The notes under the pieces are model-generated. The model saw only the letters and a program-made list of their open reading frames with translations, ran no database searches and was not told where the DNA came from. From the NCBI RefSeq assembly GCF_031457955.1, contig NZ_JAVDXN010000008.1, forward strand, positions 87,541-151,540: DNA of 64,000 nt, in the 5' to 3' direction. Within the stretch, counting starts at the first letter, position 1, and every line of letters begins with the position of its first letter. Made by a program: the position numbers and the translations under genes. Positions 42,887 through 52,193 of the stretch are shown in pieces. The DNA comes from Mixta sp031457955 (GTDB lineage: Bacteria > Pseudomonadota > Gammaproteobacteria > Enterobacterales > Enterobacteriaceae).

Positions 42887-44431
42887 ATGGCAAAATCCGC
42901 ATTGTGGTGGCAGCGTGACGCCCTGAAGTGGCTGGTTCTTGCCCTGTGTGTGATGATAACCGGCTATCTGGTTGTTCTGATGTATGCCCAGGGCGAATAC
43001 CTGTTCGCTATTGTCACGCTGATACTGCTCAGCAGCGGCCTGATTGTGTTCTTCCGCCGCCGTGCGCAAGCGTGGCGCTACGTCTGGCCCGGACTGGCAG
43101 GTATGATGCTGTTTGTCCTGTTCCCGCTGGCCTGCACTATCGCCATCGCCTTTACCAACTACAGCAGCACTAACCAGCTCTCTTTTGAGCGGGCGCGTCA
43201 GGTGCTGATGGATCGCCAGTTTCAGGCAGGCGACAGCTACGCTTTTTCCCTCTGGTCAACGGCGGATAAAGAGTGGCGACTGCTGCTAAAAAGCCCGGAA
43301 GATAAACAGTTTATTACCCCGCCCTTCTCGCTTGCCGGTAAAGGTGAGCAAACACTTACTCTTACGCAAACACAGCAGGAACCTGCGGGCAAGCGCGCCA
43401 TGCTGCGTGATATTACCCAAAACCGGCAGGCGCTTGCGCAGTTAACCGCTCACTTACCGGACGGCACCCAGCTGCGCATGAGTTCGCTGCGCCAGTTCTC
43501 CGGCACCCAGCCACTTTATCGTCTCGGCGAGGATAATTCGCTGACCGACAAGCAAACCGGCAAAGTCTGGTATGCCAATGACGATACCGGTTTTTGGCAG
43601 GCGAAAGATGCAAATCTTCAGTGGACCAGCGAAAAGCTCAGCCCAGGCTATACGGTCGCGGTCGGCTGGGACAACTTCCTGCGCGTATTAACGGATAAAG
43701 GCATTCAGCAGCCTTTTATCGCTATTTTTATCTGGACGGTGATTTTCGCCGCGCTCACGGTGCTGCTGACCGTGGCGGTCGGCATGGTGTTGGCCTGTCT
43801 GATGCAGTGGGAAGCGCTCAAAGGACGTGCGGTATATCGCCTGTTGATGATCCTGCCCTATGCGGTTCCGGCCTTTATTTCCATCCTGATTTTCAAAGGG
43901 TTGTTTAACCAGAGCTTTGGCGAGATCAACATGATGCTTGATGGCCTGTTTGGCATCAAACCTGCCTGGTTCAGCGACCCGGCGATGGCGCGCACCATGC
44001 TGGTGATTGTGAATACCTGGCTTGGCTACCCCTACATGATGATTCTCTGTATGGGGCTGCTGAAAGCGATTCCCGATGATCTGTATGAAGCCTCGGCGCT
44101 GGATGGCGCCACGCCGATGCAGAACTTCTTCCGCATTACGCTGCCGTTGCTGATTAAGCCGTTAACGCCGCTGATGATCGCCAGCTTCGCCTTTAACTTT
44201 AATAACTTCGTACTGATTTTGCTGCTGACCGACGGCGGGCCAGACCGGCTGGGCACCACGACCCCGGCGGGCTATACCGACCTGCTGGTCAGCTACACCT
44301 GGCGCATCGCCTTTGAAGGCGGCGGCGGTCAGGATTTCGGTCTGGCGGCCGCCATCGCCACGCTGATTTTCCTGCTGGTCGGCGCGCTGGCGCTGTTTAA
44401 CCTGCGATTCACCCGCATTAAAACGGATTAA
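42887..44431 (+). CDS. malF: Maltose transport permease MalF
   Basis: A 514-residue permease, the same length as E. coli MalF. Eight membrane segments are apparent with the large periplasmic P2 loop (about residues 95-275). The EAA motif EASALDGATPMQNFFRITLP contacts MalK. ATG 42887 follows AGAAGGATCC. It sits 10 bp before malG. Confidence 0.97.
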   Translation: MAKSALWWQRDALKWLVLALCVMITGYLVVLMYAQGEYLFAIVTLILLSSGLIVFFRRRAQAWRYVWPGLAGMMLFVLFPLACTIAIAFTNYSSTNQLSFERARQVLMDRQFQAGDSYAFSLWSTADKEWRLLLKSPEDKQFITPPFSLAGKGEQTLTLTQTQQEPAGKRAMLRDITQNRQALAQLTAHLPDGTQLRMSSLRQFSGTQPLYRLGEDNSLTDKQTGKVWYANDDTGFWQAKDANLQWTSEKLSPGYTVAVGWDNFLRVLTDKGIQQPFIAIFIWTVIFAALTVLLTVAVGMVLACLMQWEALKGRAVYRLLMILPYAVPAFISILIFKGLFNQSFGEINMMLDGLFGIKPAWFSDPAMARTMLVIVNTWLGYPYMMILCMGLLKAIPDDLYEASALDGATPMQNFFRITLPLLIKPLTPLMIASFAFNFNNFVLILLLTDGGPDRLGTTTPAGYTDLLVSYTWRIAFEGGGGQDFGLAAAIATLIFLLVGALALFNLRFTRIKTD

Positions 44432-44441
44432 GGAGCGAAAT

Positions 44442-45332
44442 ATGGCGATGGTGCAACCTAAATCACAAAAGCTGCGGCTGGCGCTGACACATCTGCTGCT
44501 GCTCGGCTTTATTGTGTTGATTATGTATCCGCTGTTGATGGTGGTGGCGATTTCCCTGCGCCCCGGCAACTATGCCATCGGCAGCCTGCTGCCGGAGCAT
44601 ATCTCCTGGGATCACTGGAAGCTGGCGCTGGGCTTCACCGTTACGCACGAAAACGGCAGCGTGACGCCGCCGCCGTTTCCGGTGCTGCTATGGCTGTGGA
44701 ACTCGGTAAAAGTTGCCGCCATCACCGCCGTAGGGATTGTGGCGCTTTCCACCACCTGCGCCTATGCTTTTGCCCGCATGCGCTTTCGCGGCAAGGCGAC
44801 GTTGCTGAAAGGAATGCTTATATTTCAGATGTTTCCCGCTGTACTTTCGCTGGTAGCGCTTTATGCTCTGTTCGACCGTTTAGGGCAGTACATTCCCTTT
44901 CTCGGCCTGAATACCCACGCCGGGCTGGTCTTTGCTTACCTCGGCGGTATCGCGTTACACGTCTGGACGATTAAAGGCTACTTTGAAACCATTGACGGTT
45001 CGCTGGAAGAAGCAGCGGCGCTGGACGGCGCGACGCCATGGCAGGCTTTCCGCTTGATTTTACTGCCGCTTTCCGTGCCCATCCTCGCCGTGGTGTTTAT
45101 TTTGTCGTTTATCGCTGCCGTGACGGAAGTTCCCGTCGCTTCGCTGCTGCTGCGTGATGTGAACAGCTATACGCTGGCGGTCGGGATGCAGCAATACCTG
45201 AATCCGCAGAACTATCTGTGGGGCGATTTTGCCGCAGCGGCGGTGCTGTCTGCGCTGCCGATTACGTTGGTGTTCCTGCTGGCGCAGCGCTGGCTGGTTA
45301 GCGGGCTGACCGCTGGCGGCGTGAAGGGTTAA
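44442..45332 (+). CDS. malG: Maltose transport permease MalG
   Basis: A 296-residue six-segment permease, same length as E. coli MalG. The EAA motif EAAALDGATPWQAFRLILLP is intact, and the C-terminus TAGGVKG, which reaches into the MalK interface and is seen in the E. coli structure, is conserved. Last gene of malEFG. Confidence 0.97.
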   Translation: MAMVQPKSQKLRLALTHLLLLGFIVLIMYPLLMVVAISLRPGNYAIGSLLPEHISWDHWKLALGFTVTHENGSVTPPPFPVLLWLWNSVKVAAITAVGIVALSTTCAYAFARMRFRGKATLLKGMLIFQMFPAVLSLVALYALFDRLGQYIPFLGLNTHAGLVFAYLGGIALHVWTIKGYFETIDGSLEEAAALDGATPWQAFRLILLPLSVPILAVVFILSFIAAVTEVPVASLLLRDVNSYTLAVGMQQYLNPQNYLWGDFAAAAVLSALPITLVFLLAQRWLVSGLTAGGVKG

Positions 45333-45399
45333 GCTTTTTTATTGCCGTTGTTGCCTTTGTTGTTATTGCCACTGCTAAGTTGTGTCCTGTGTATATTCA

Positions 45400-45424
45400 G
45401 GCGGCCAAGAGGCCGCCTTTTTTT
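45400..45424 (+). terminator. malG terminator
   Basis: GGCGGCC-aaga-GGCCGCC followed by T7, 68 bp past malG; the T-tract reaches the psiE stop codon on the other strand. Confidence 0.93.
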
Positions 45425-45821
45425 ATTCGCGTTTCAGGCGATTGCTGTTGGCCAGCCATAGCGTGATCACCAGAATCAAAATAGCGCTGGAATAGCAGAG
45501 CGTGTCGAACGGGTTTTTATGGTCGACCACGATCAGCCGGATAATCGCCGTGATGCCGATATAGATAAAATAGCGCAGCGGAAAATGGTATCCCGACTGG
45601 AAATATTTCACGATCAGAGCAAGAAACTCAAAATAGAGAAACCAAATCACAATGCCTTCCACCAACAAATAGGCCGAGGCGGCTTCGCCGGTATTCAGTA
45701 ATACGTTAGCCAGGTGAATGGTCTCTTTGCCGAGGAAAACGATCAAAATGATCCCCAGAAACAACAGTCCCACGTTTAATATCCACTGCAGAACAGTGGC
45801 AATCATTTTCTCACTACTCAT
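45423..45821 (-). CDS. psiE: Phosphate-starvation-inducible protein PsiE
   Basis: A 132-residue membrane protein with four hydrophobic segments and the family stretch VEGIVIWFLYFEFLALIVKYF and VDHKNPFDTLCYSSAILIL. Expression in E. coli is under PhoB and CRP; the role is unknown. Convergent with malG as in E. coli. Confidence 0.93.
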   Translation of the reverse strand: MSSEKMIATVLQWILNVGLLFLGIILIVFLGKETIHLANVLLNTGEAASAYLLVEGIVIWFLYFEFLALIVKYFQSGYHFPLRYFIYIGITAIIRLIVVDHKNPFDTLCYSSAILILVITLWLANSNRLKRE

Positions 45822-45908
45822 TGTTGGTCCTTTTTGCGTGCAAGGTAACCGGCATCTGCCGTGCTGACATCATGACAGAATGTGACCAACATCACATTAT
45901 GCGCTGCA

Positions 45909-45940
45909 TAAAAAAACGCCCTGACCGTAGCCAGAGCGTT
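45909..45940 (-). terminator. yjbH terminator
   Basis: On the minus strand AACGCTCTG and CAGGGCGTT pair with one mismatch and are followed by a T7 run, about 28 bp after yjbH. Confidence 0.85.
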
Positions 45941-45967
45941 GTGATAAACGCACAACCAAAGCACTAA

Positions 45968-48061
45968 TCAACGAAAGTGGCTATCGCGGTCGCTGGTCAT
46001 GTCATACAGCTGATATTTACGGCCCAGCATCTGTCCGCCATCGCGCGTCAACGGCGTCCAGTTAACCTGAGCGCGACCACGGTTATGGGTAACGGTAAAC
46101 AGATCCATCGGCACGGAAATATAGAACCCTTTGGTGAAGTTGCCTTCGCCATACGCGTCGCCGGAAACGTTGGTTAAGGTGGCATAAGCGCCCACCGTCA
46201 CGCCGCTGTCGAAGCGTTTTGCGATGTCGATGGTGCCGCCTTTATCCTTCGCCAGATATTCGCCCACGCTCATTTTCACCAGCACATTATTCATAAACCA
46301 CGGCTGCCAGTAGGCGGTAAGATGCCCGGTCGGCGCTTTGTAGTTGGTGAACTTCATCATGTTGTTCCAGTCGCGCTGCTTAACGTAGTTGGCATCGACG
46401 CCCACTGCCCAGCTGGAATCGAGTGGACGATAGAGCACCTCCGCCCCCACGCCGCCATACATGGTTTCCAGATAGCCGCCATACATCTGACCATAAAAAC
46501 CGTTGCCCAGCGCCTGGAACCAGTTCGCCTGCAGGTTATTCACGTAAACGTTATTTTCTACATAGTCGCGAATGTGGGTGCGCACGCGCGGCAGCGAAGA
46601 GTCGTTCGGCCGTCCGTCATAATTAAATTTATCGTAGTTATTGGCGAGGTTGGCAAAGACGCCGCCGCCCACTAGCAGATGCTGCGTCAGCCAGTAATCG
46701 GCATTGGCATTGACGCCCGCCTGATACATGTAGAAGCTTTCCGGGCCGCCGACCGACTGATTCAGTACCGGCGAAATGCCGTAGCTGAAGCGCGCTTTCT
46801 CGATATAGTAGCCCTGCTCGGTTTCACCCGGATCGATCGGATTCACGCGGCGTTGCGCCAGCGGCTGCTCATGTCCCAGCGGATAACCTTCCAGCTGCTG
46901 ACGCAGGCTGTTGACGTTGGTTTCCGTGGTGACCTGCGGCAGGTTGTAACGCGTTTGCGTCACGCGCAGCGTATCGACATTTTCCGGCAGGCCATTCATC
47001 AGGATCAGATTGGCGCGATCGACGCCCTCCTGGGTATTGCGATATTTCACCTGCTCGCCGGTGACATAGAGCGTGCGATCTTTCACCTGCAGATTAGGCG
47101 CATCCAGACCGGCGTTATATTTCAGCTGCGTTAGCTGGTTCGCCGCCGTTGTATGCTGTAGCGTTTCCGGCTGGGGCTGCGGCTGATAGCGCGGCCTGGC
47201 GCTGTCGACATGATGCGTGTTTAACGCGTTGAAATTGCTGCGCAGAGTAAAGCCGAAGGTGAAGGTGTTGCCACGTTCATAGCTGGCGTTAATATCGGCC
47301 CAGTCGGTCAGACGATAGATTGCGCCGACGTTAACTTTGCTACGCTGCTCCAGACGGCCAGCATAATCGCCCTGATAGTCGTTGCCTTCATATTCCAGCT
47401 TCAGGCGCAGCGGCTGCCACGGCGTCTGATATTCAATGCCGCCGAAAATCGAGGTCGGTCCTTTAAACAGATCATCGCCGTTTACCGAACCCGCCGAGCC
47501 GAAGCCGGTGCGGCGATGACAGTATTTATCGTCATAGCTGCAGAACGGGTTTTTGATATTGCCGCTGTTGCCGAGATAGCCCCAGCCAATGCCCAGGGTG
47601 AAGTCGAGCGGTCCCCAGGCCTTGCTCGCCACCAGATATTCGCTGTCGAACAGCCCGGTACCGCCTAAATCACGCGTGCCCACCGCCACTTCCGGCAGCC
47701 AGTAACCTTCCTGCCAGAGCCGCAGTTTGAGATCGAAAGCCTTATCTTTATAACTTTGATCGCCGCTAAAGCCCTCTACCCGGCTGTAAAGCCGCGTGCG
47801 AACATCGGTATAACGTACGGTGGTTTCCAGCCACGGAAACAGCATCAGCGAAGCGGAGTAAAAGCGATATTGATCGTTATTACGGTAGTTAAGGCTGAAC
47901 TCGCCCTCTTTCGCCATGCGCGCCGTTGGCACCTGCATCAGGCCGACGCCGCCGAAATCTGACTGTGAAGGGCCGATCGGCTCGCCCCATGTCGCCGCCT
48001 GCGCCTGGCAGGCCGCCGCTACGCAAACAGCGAGCAGGCTGAGAAGCATATGTGTTTTCAT
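45968..48061 (-). CDS. yjbH: Outer-membrane polysaccharide protein YjbH
   Basis: A 697-residue exported protein. A signal peptide of about 22 residues precedes TWGEPIGPSQSDFGGVGLMQ, the YjbH/GfcD family start. It is predicted to form one or two beta barrels that export an extracellular polysaccharide. It overlaps yjbG by one base (TGATG). In E. coli the operon is RcsC/B-regulated and changes colony morphology when overexpressed. Confidence 0.95.
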   Translation of the reverse strand: MKTHMLLSLLAVCVAAACQAQAATWGEPIGPSQSDFGGVGLMQVPTARMAKEGEFSLNYRNNDQYRFYSASLMLFPWLETTVRYTDVRTRLYSRVEGFSGDQSYKDKAFDLKLRLWQEGYWLPEVAVGTRDLGGTGLFDSEYLVASKAWGPLDFTLGIGWGYLGNSGNIKNPFCSYDDKYCHRRTGFGSAGSVNGDDLFKGPTSIFGGIEYQTPWQPLRLKLEYEGNDYQGDYAGRLEQRSKVNVGAIYRLTDWADINASYERGNTFTFGFTLRSNFNALNTHHVDSARPRYQPQPQPETLQHTTAANQLTQLKYNAGLDAPNLQVKDRTLYVTGEQVKYRNTQEGVDRANLILMNGLPENVDTLRVTQTRYNLPQVTTETNVNSLRQQLEGYPLGHEQPLAQRRVNPIDPGETEQGYYIEKARFSYGISPVLNQSVGGPESFYMYQAGVNANADYWLTQHLLVGGGVFANLANNYDKFNYDGRPNDSSLPRVRTHIRDYVENNVYVNNLQANWFQALGNGFYGQMYGGYLETMYGGVGAEVLYRPLDSSWAVGVDANYVKQRDWNNMMKFTNYKAPTGHLTAYWQPWFMNNVLVKMSVGEYLAKDKGGTIDIAKRFDSGVTVGAYATLTNVSGDAYGEGNFTKGFYISVPMDLFTVTHNRGRAQVNWTPLTRDGGQMLGRKYQLYDMTSDRDSHFR

Positions 48062-48801
48062 CAGTCAGGGATCCGGTGCGTCAAAACAGAAATGATTTGC
48101 TGGTTAAGGTCGTGGTATTCGCCCGGCAGCGCCCAGGAAGAGAAGCCAAGATAGATGGTGCTGCCCGGCGCGACTTCGATATGGCGGTGATTCCAGTAGG
48201 CAATCGGCACTTCTTGCGTGGCGCCATCGGGCGCGATCACCGTCGCCATATTGCGCTCTGCGCCGCTCAGGCGTGCATGCCCGGCGAGGTAATCGCGCGT
48301 CGCGCGCCCCGGCTGCCATACCGCTTTGCCGCTGCCGCTAATGGCGCCTGCCAGCGTGATGCGGGTAGGCCGTTGCAGGGTATAAAGGCTGTACTCCCCT
48401 TGCAGGCTACGGTTGGCCTCCGGACGCAGCCGTACCCAGTCAGGATCGAGCGAGGTAAACTGCCTTCCGGTAACCCGCACCGTTTTGAGCTGCTGCAAGA
48501 CGGTATTGATCGCCGCCGCCCGCTCGCCCTCTTCGCTTGCCGCCCAGCGCTGTAATCGTGCCAGCGTCTGCTGATAGTGCTGCTGCGCCGCTGCGGTTGC
48601 CAGCGGTTCGGCAATCACCGTACCGGGCCACCAGCTGCGATCTTTCAGCGCCGGGCTGGCAAGCAGCTGAGCGAGGTTTTGCGCATCGCTAACCACGGCG
48701 GTTTGCGCGCTTCCGGGGTAATAGATCGTGACCTGGCTATCCGCCAACGCGTTAAATGAGAGGCCGGTAAGCAGACCGGCTAAAGCAAGAATGTTTTTCA
48801 T
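48061..48801 (-). CDS. yjbG: Exopolysaccharide-associated periplasmic protein YjbG
   Basis: A 246-residue protein with signal peptide ending NALA|DSQ (residue 21) and GfcC-like features: two beta-grasp-type regions and YLGFSSWALPGEYHDLNQQI near the C-terminus. Overlaps yjbF by four bases (ATGA) and yjbH by one, so the whole set is translationally coupled. Confidence 0.93.
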   Translation of the reverse strand: MKNILALAGLLTGLSFNALADSQVTIYYPGSAQTAVVSDAQNLAQLLASPALKDRSWWPGTVIAEPLATAAAQQHYQQTLARLQRWAASEEGERAAAINTVLQQLKTVRVTGRQFTSLDPDWVRLRPEANRSLQGEYSLYTLQRPTRITLAGAISGSGKAVWQPGRATRDYLAGHARLSGAERNMATVIAPDGATQEVPIAYWNHRHIEVAPGSTIYLGFSSWALPGEYHDLNQQIISVLTHRIPD

Positions 48802-49478
48802 GATTTTGCTGGCTTCAGAATGGTGATCTCGACCGGCAGCGTATCCGCTCCCACCTGCTGTGCGCTCTGGCGCACCTCGCCGCTGCTGGCATCAATCCAG
48901 AAGGTGTTTTGCCATTGCGCGCCGCTCGCCGTGAGGGTGATCTCTTCATGCCAGACGCGGCAGGGAATTTGATGGCCCGCCAGCGTCAGCACGTCGTCCT
49001 GGCCCCGGCTGAAACGTGAAACCGCGCTGCTGGCGCGTAGCTGACCGTTCTCTGTCCAGCTCATGATGCGCGTCCAGCTGTCGCCTTCATGAATGCGTAG
49101 CGGATGCGCTAACGGATCCTGTTGCAGGTTATCCACCTCCAGCAGGTTGTCGCTCAGGCCAAGCGTTTTCACCAGGCGGCCCTGCTGCGTAACCAGCATC
49201 GCCCGATTCTGCGTGACCCATTTCTGCTGGCCCTGTTCGGCGTAGCCCAGCACCAGGAAAATGCGCTGGCCGCCGTTGATACGCAAATACATGCTGGCGT
49301 AAGGCAATGATTCTATTTTTTCATCCGATACGGTGACATCGTCCGGGCCCATCACCGCCAGCTTCGCGGTATCAACCAGCCCCTGTTGCGTTTGTGAGCA
49401 CGCTTGTAACAACAGACAAAGAAACAGCAATGGAATATGGCGCACCTGTCTATCCCTGTGTGAATTCAGCAAAGTCAA
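48798..49478 (-). CDS. yjbF: Exopolysaccharide-associated lipoprotein YjbF
   Basis: A 226-residue lipoprotein; the lipobox is LLQAC (Cys27). GfcB-type beta-barrel repeats include MYLRINGGQRIFLVLGYAE, VTQQGRLVKTLGL and RIMSWTENGQLRASS. It probably sits on the inner face of the outer membrane beside YjbH. Confidence 0.93.
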   Translation of the reverse strand: MTLLNSHRDRQVRHIPLLFLCLLLQACSQTQQGLVDTAKLAVMGPDDVTVSDEKIESLPYASMYLRINGGQRIFLVLGYAEQGQQKWVTQNRAMLVTQQGRLVKTLGLSDNLLEVDNLQQDPLAHPLRIHEGDSWTRIMSWTENGQLRASSAVSRFSRGQDDVLTLAGHQIPCRVWHEEITLTASGAQWQNTFWIDASSGEVRQSAQQVGADTLPVEITILKPAKS

Positions 49479-49519
49479 AAAATAACCACACGGACGTGTG
49501 GTTATGATTAAAAACCGCG

Positions 49520-49768
49520 TTAGCGGGTGGTGCTGGTCGTGGTTGTGGTGGTGGTTCCGGTATTGGTTCCATCTCCGCCGCCGGATGCCACCAGGCCAAC
49601 GCCTAACAGCGCGCCAACGGCTCCGATACCCACGGCTGTGGTGCTGCCTGCGGAAATGGCTCCCGCTTCAGCGCCCGCGGCTGCCCCGGCTTCAACCGGA
49701 GCGGCAAAGGCGGCCGAACCGGATGCCAGATACAGCGCAACGGCTGTGGCACAGACTATTTTTTTCAT
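49520..49768 (-). CDS. yjbE: YjbE, small exported Ala/Gly/Thr-rich protein
   Basis: An 82-residue precursor: signal peptide to about GSAAFA|APVEAG, then an Ala/Gly-rich core and a Thr run (TTTTTTSTTR) at the C-terminus. First gene of yjbEFGH. The homologous GfcA is small and Thr-rich too. The role is unknown. Confidence 0.88.
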   Translation of the reverse strand: MKKIVCATAVALYLASGSAAFAAPVEAGAAAGAEAGAISAGSTTAVGIGAVGALLGVGLVASGGGDGTNTGTTTTTTTSTTR

Positions 49769-50274
49769 ACTGAATGTCCCTTCATGAAATGAATGGATTA
49801 CCTGCCTGGAGTGTTCCAGGCGGGCCCAGTATAGGGCAACAAATTACCAGAAATTAGAGCGCAGCGGTGCGGAGAACAAGCGAATGGAAACTGGCATGAA
49901 AAACTATAAAATAAGCAAGAAACTTAATTAAAAAACCAGAAATAAGTAATTATCTGAAATTAAAAACCATAATATAAATAATATTAAGGATAATTCAATT
50001 ACAGGTGCATTTTGGTTAAATAACATTCACCTCTGGTCATTTACCCGGCAAATAAAATAGGTTTATCGCTACTTTTCAATGCATTAAACTTAAATGAGCC
50101 TGTTTTTAGTGCCACTTTTAACCAGACAGCTTTAGGAGTAATCCTGCGTTAATTTTCGGCGCTAAATCGCTTTTTAGGAATTTGCTTAAAGCAAAACGGC
50201 AAATTTCGCTAACGATGCAGCCAGGCATCAATGGCAAAAAACCGCTTTTTTACTCTTCAACTGGCGCGAGTAAC
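49769..50274 (-). promoter_or_regulatory. Long yjbE upstream region with an RcsB-like box
   Basis: A 500-bp, very AT-rich gap between pgi and yjbE. On the minus strand TAAGCAAATTCCTA (50175-50188) matches 12 of 14 positions of the RcsAB consensus TAAGAATATTCCTA. It is about 400 bp from the yjbE start, so either the leader is long or the match is accidental. No gene is seen. Confidence 0.45.
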
Positions 50275-50300
50275 AAAAAAGGCGCCGGTCAGGGCGCCTT
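50275..50300 (-). terminator. pgi terminator
   Basis: AAGGCGCC-ctgacc-GGCGCCTT followed by T4 (T6 in total including stem flank) on the minus strand, 19 bp past pgi. Confidence 0.9.
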
Positions 50301-50318
50301 TATCAATTTCAGCTGCGC

Positions 50319-51965
50319 TTAACGCCAGGCTTTGTAGAGGTTGATCAGGCCATTGGTGGAACTGTCATGGCTGTTCACCTCTTCATTGCTTTCCAGCTCA
50401 GGCAGAATACGGTTCGCCAGCTGTTTGCCCAGCTCAACGCCCCACTGGTCAAAGGTGAAGATATTGAGGATTGCGCCCTGGGTAAAGATTTTATGCTCAT
50501 ACAGCGCAATCAGCGCGCCCAGGCTATACGGCGTGATTTCACGCAGCAGAATAGAGTTAGTTGGACGATTGCCCTCAAACACTTTAAACGGCGCAACATG
50601 TTCAACGGATTGCGCATCTTTGCCCGCATCGGCAAACTCTTTTTCCACCACGTCGCGTGATTTACCAAAGGCCAGCGCTTCGGTCTGAGCGAAGAAGTTA
50701 GAAAGCAGCTTAGCGTGATGATCGCCCAGCGCGTTATGGGTCATCGCCGGAGCGATAAAATCACACGGCACCAGCTTGGTGCCCTGATGGATCAGCTGAT
50801 AGAACGCGTGCTGACCGTTGGTGCCCGGCTCGCCCCAGATAATCGGGCCGGTTTGATAAGAGACCGGATTGCCGTTGCGATCGACATACTTACCGTTGGA
50901 CTCCATATTGCCCTGCTGGAAGTAGGCAGCAAAGCGATGCATGTACTGGTCATACGGCAGGATCGCTTCGGTTTCGGCACCGAAGAAGTTGTTGTACCAG
51001 ATGCCGATCAGCGCCAGCAGTACCGGTAAGTTCTGCTCCGCCGGAGTTTGCGCAAAGTGCTGATCCATCGCATGCGCGCCGCTCAGCAGCTGTTCGAAAT
51101 GCTCGAAGCCCACGGAAAGGATGATAGAAAGACCAATCGCTGACCACAAAGAATAGCGGCCGCCAACCCAGTCCCAGAACTCAAACATATTGGCGGTATC
51201 AATACCGAACTTAGCGACTTCTTGCGCGTTGGTAGAGAGCGCGGCAAAGTGTTTCGCCACCTGCTGCTCATCGCCCGCCGCTTTCAGGAACCAGTCACGC
51301 GCGCTATGGGCGTTGGTCATGGTTTCCTGCGTGGTAAAGGTTTTAGACGCAACCAGGAACAGCGTGGTTTCCGGGCTCACTTTTTTCAACGTTTCGGCGA
51401 TATGGGTGCCGTCCACGTTAGAAACAAAGTGCATGTTCAGATGGTTTTTGTAGGGGCGCAGCGCTTCGGTCACCATATAAGGGCCGAGATCGGAACCGCC
51501 GATACCGATGTTAACCACATCGGTAATCGCCTTGCCGGTATAACCTTTCCACTCGCCGCTGATGATGCGTTCAGAGAAGGATTTCATCTTCTCCAGCACC
51601 GCGTTCACTTCCGGCATCACATCTTTGCCATCCACCAGGATGGGCGTATTGCTGCGGTTGCGCAGCGCCACGTGCAGTACCGCGCGATCTTCAGTGCGGT
51701 TGATCTTCTCGCCGGAGAACATCGATTTGATCGCACCCGCCAGATCCGTCTCTTTTGCCAGCGCCTGTAATTTTTCCAGGGTTTCTGTCGTGATACGGTT
51801 TTTTGAGAAATCCACCAGCATCTGGTCATCAAAGGAGGCGGAGAATTTCGCAAAACGATCGCTTTCCTGAGCAAACAGGTCGGCAATGCGTACATCTTTC
51901 ATCTGTTCGTAATGCTGCTGCAGGGCCTGCCAGGCAGCGGTTTGCGTCGGATTAATATTTTTCAT
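50319..51965 (-). CDS. pgi: Glucose-6-phosphate isomerase Pgi
   Basis: A 548-residue enzyme interconverting glucose-6-phosphate and fructose-6-phosphate. Family signatures VVNIGIGGSDLGPYMVTEAL, LFLVASKTFTTQET, FGAETEAILPYDQY and GLINLYKAWR are intact, with the catalytic Glu in GNMESNGK. ATG 51965 gives the family start MKNINPTQ; it links the sucrose and maltose products above to glycolysis. Confidence 0.98.
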   Translation of the reverse strand: MKNINPTQTAAWQALQQHYEQMKDVRIADLFAQESDRFAKFSASFDDQMLVDFSKNRITTETLEKLQALAKETDLAGAIKSMFSGEKINRTEDRAVLHVALRNRSNTPILVDGKDVMPEVNAVLEKMKSFSERIISGEWKGYTGKAITDVVNIGIGGSDLGPYMVTEALRPYKNHLNMHFVSNVDGTHIAETLKKVSPETTLFLVASKTFTTQETMTNAHSARDWFLKAAGDEQQVAKHFAALSTNAQEVAKFGIDTANMFEFWDWVGGRYSLWSAIGLSIILSVGFEHFEQLLSGAHAMDQHFAQTPAEQNLPVLLALIGIWYNNFFGAETEAILPYDQYMHRFAAYFQQGNMESNGKYVDRNGNPVSYQTGPIIWGEPGTNGQHAFYQLIHQGTKLVPCDFIAPAMTHNALGDHHAKLLSNFFAQTEALAFGKSRDVVEKEFADAGKDAQSVEHVAPFKVFEGNRPTNSILLREITPYSLGALIALYEHKIFTQGAILNIFTFDQWGVELGKQLANRILPELESNEEVNSHDSSTNGLINLYKAWR

Positions 51966-52193
51966 GGCAACACTCTTATGTTTTAACAACCGTAATTCTG
52001 ACCGGACGTCATCTTACCTGTTGAGCATGACTGACTTTCCTTTTCCTGCAACAGGTTACGACGATTGTAGCGGTGAGCGCATGCTAGCTTTCTCTCACCC
52101 TTTGCCCGGGACTCATTATAATTCAGGCTGCGACGACAATAGCCGCAAGGTATTTCAGTATGACGATTCTTACCCTTGAAAGGAAAAAATTTT

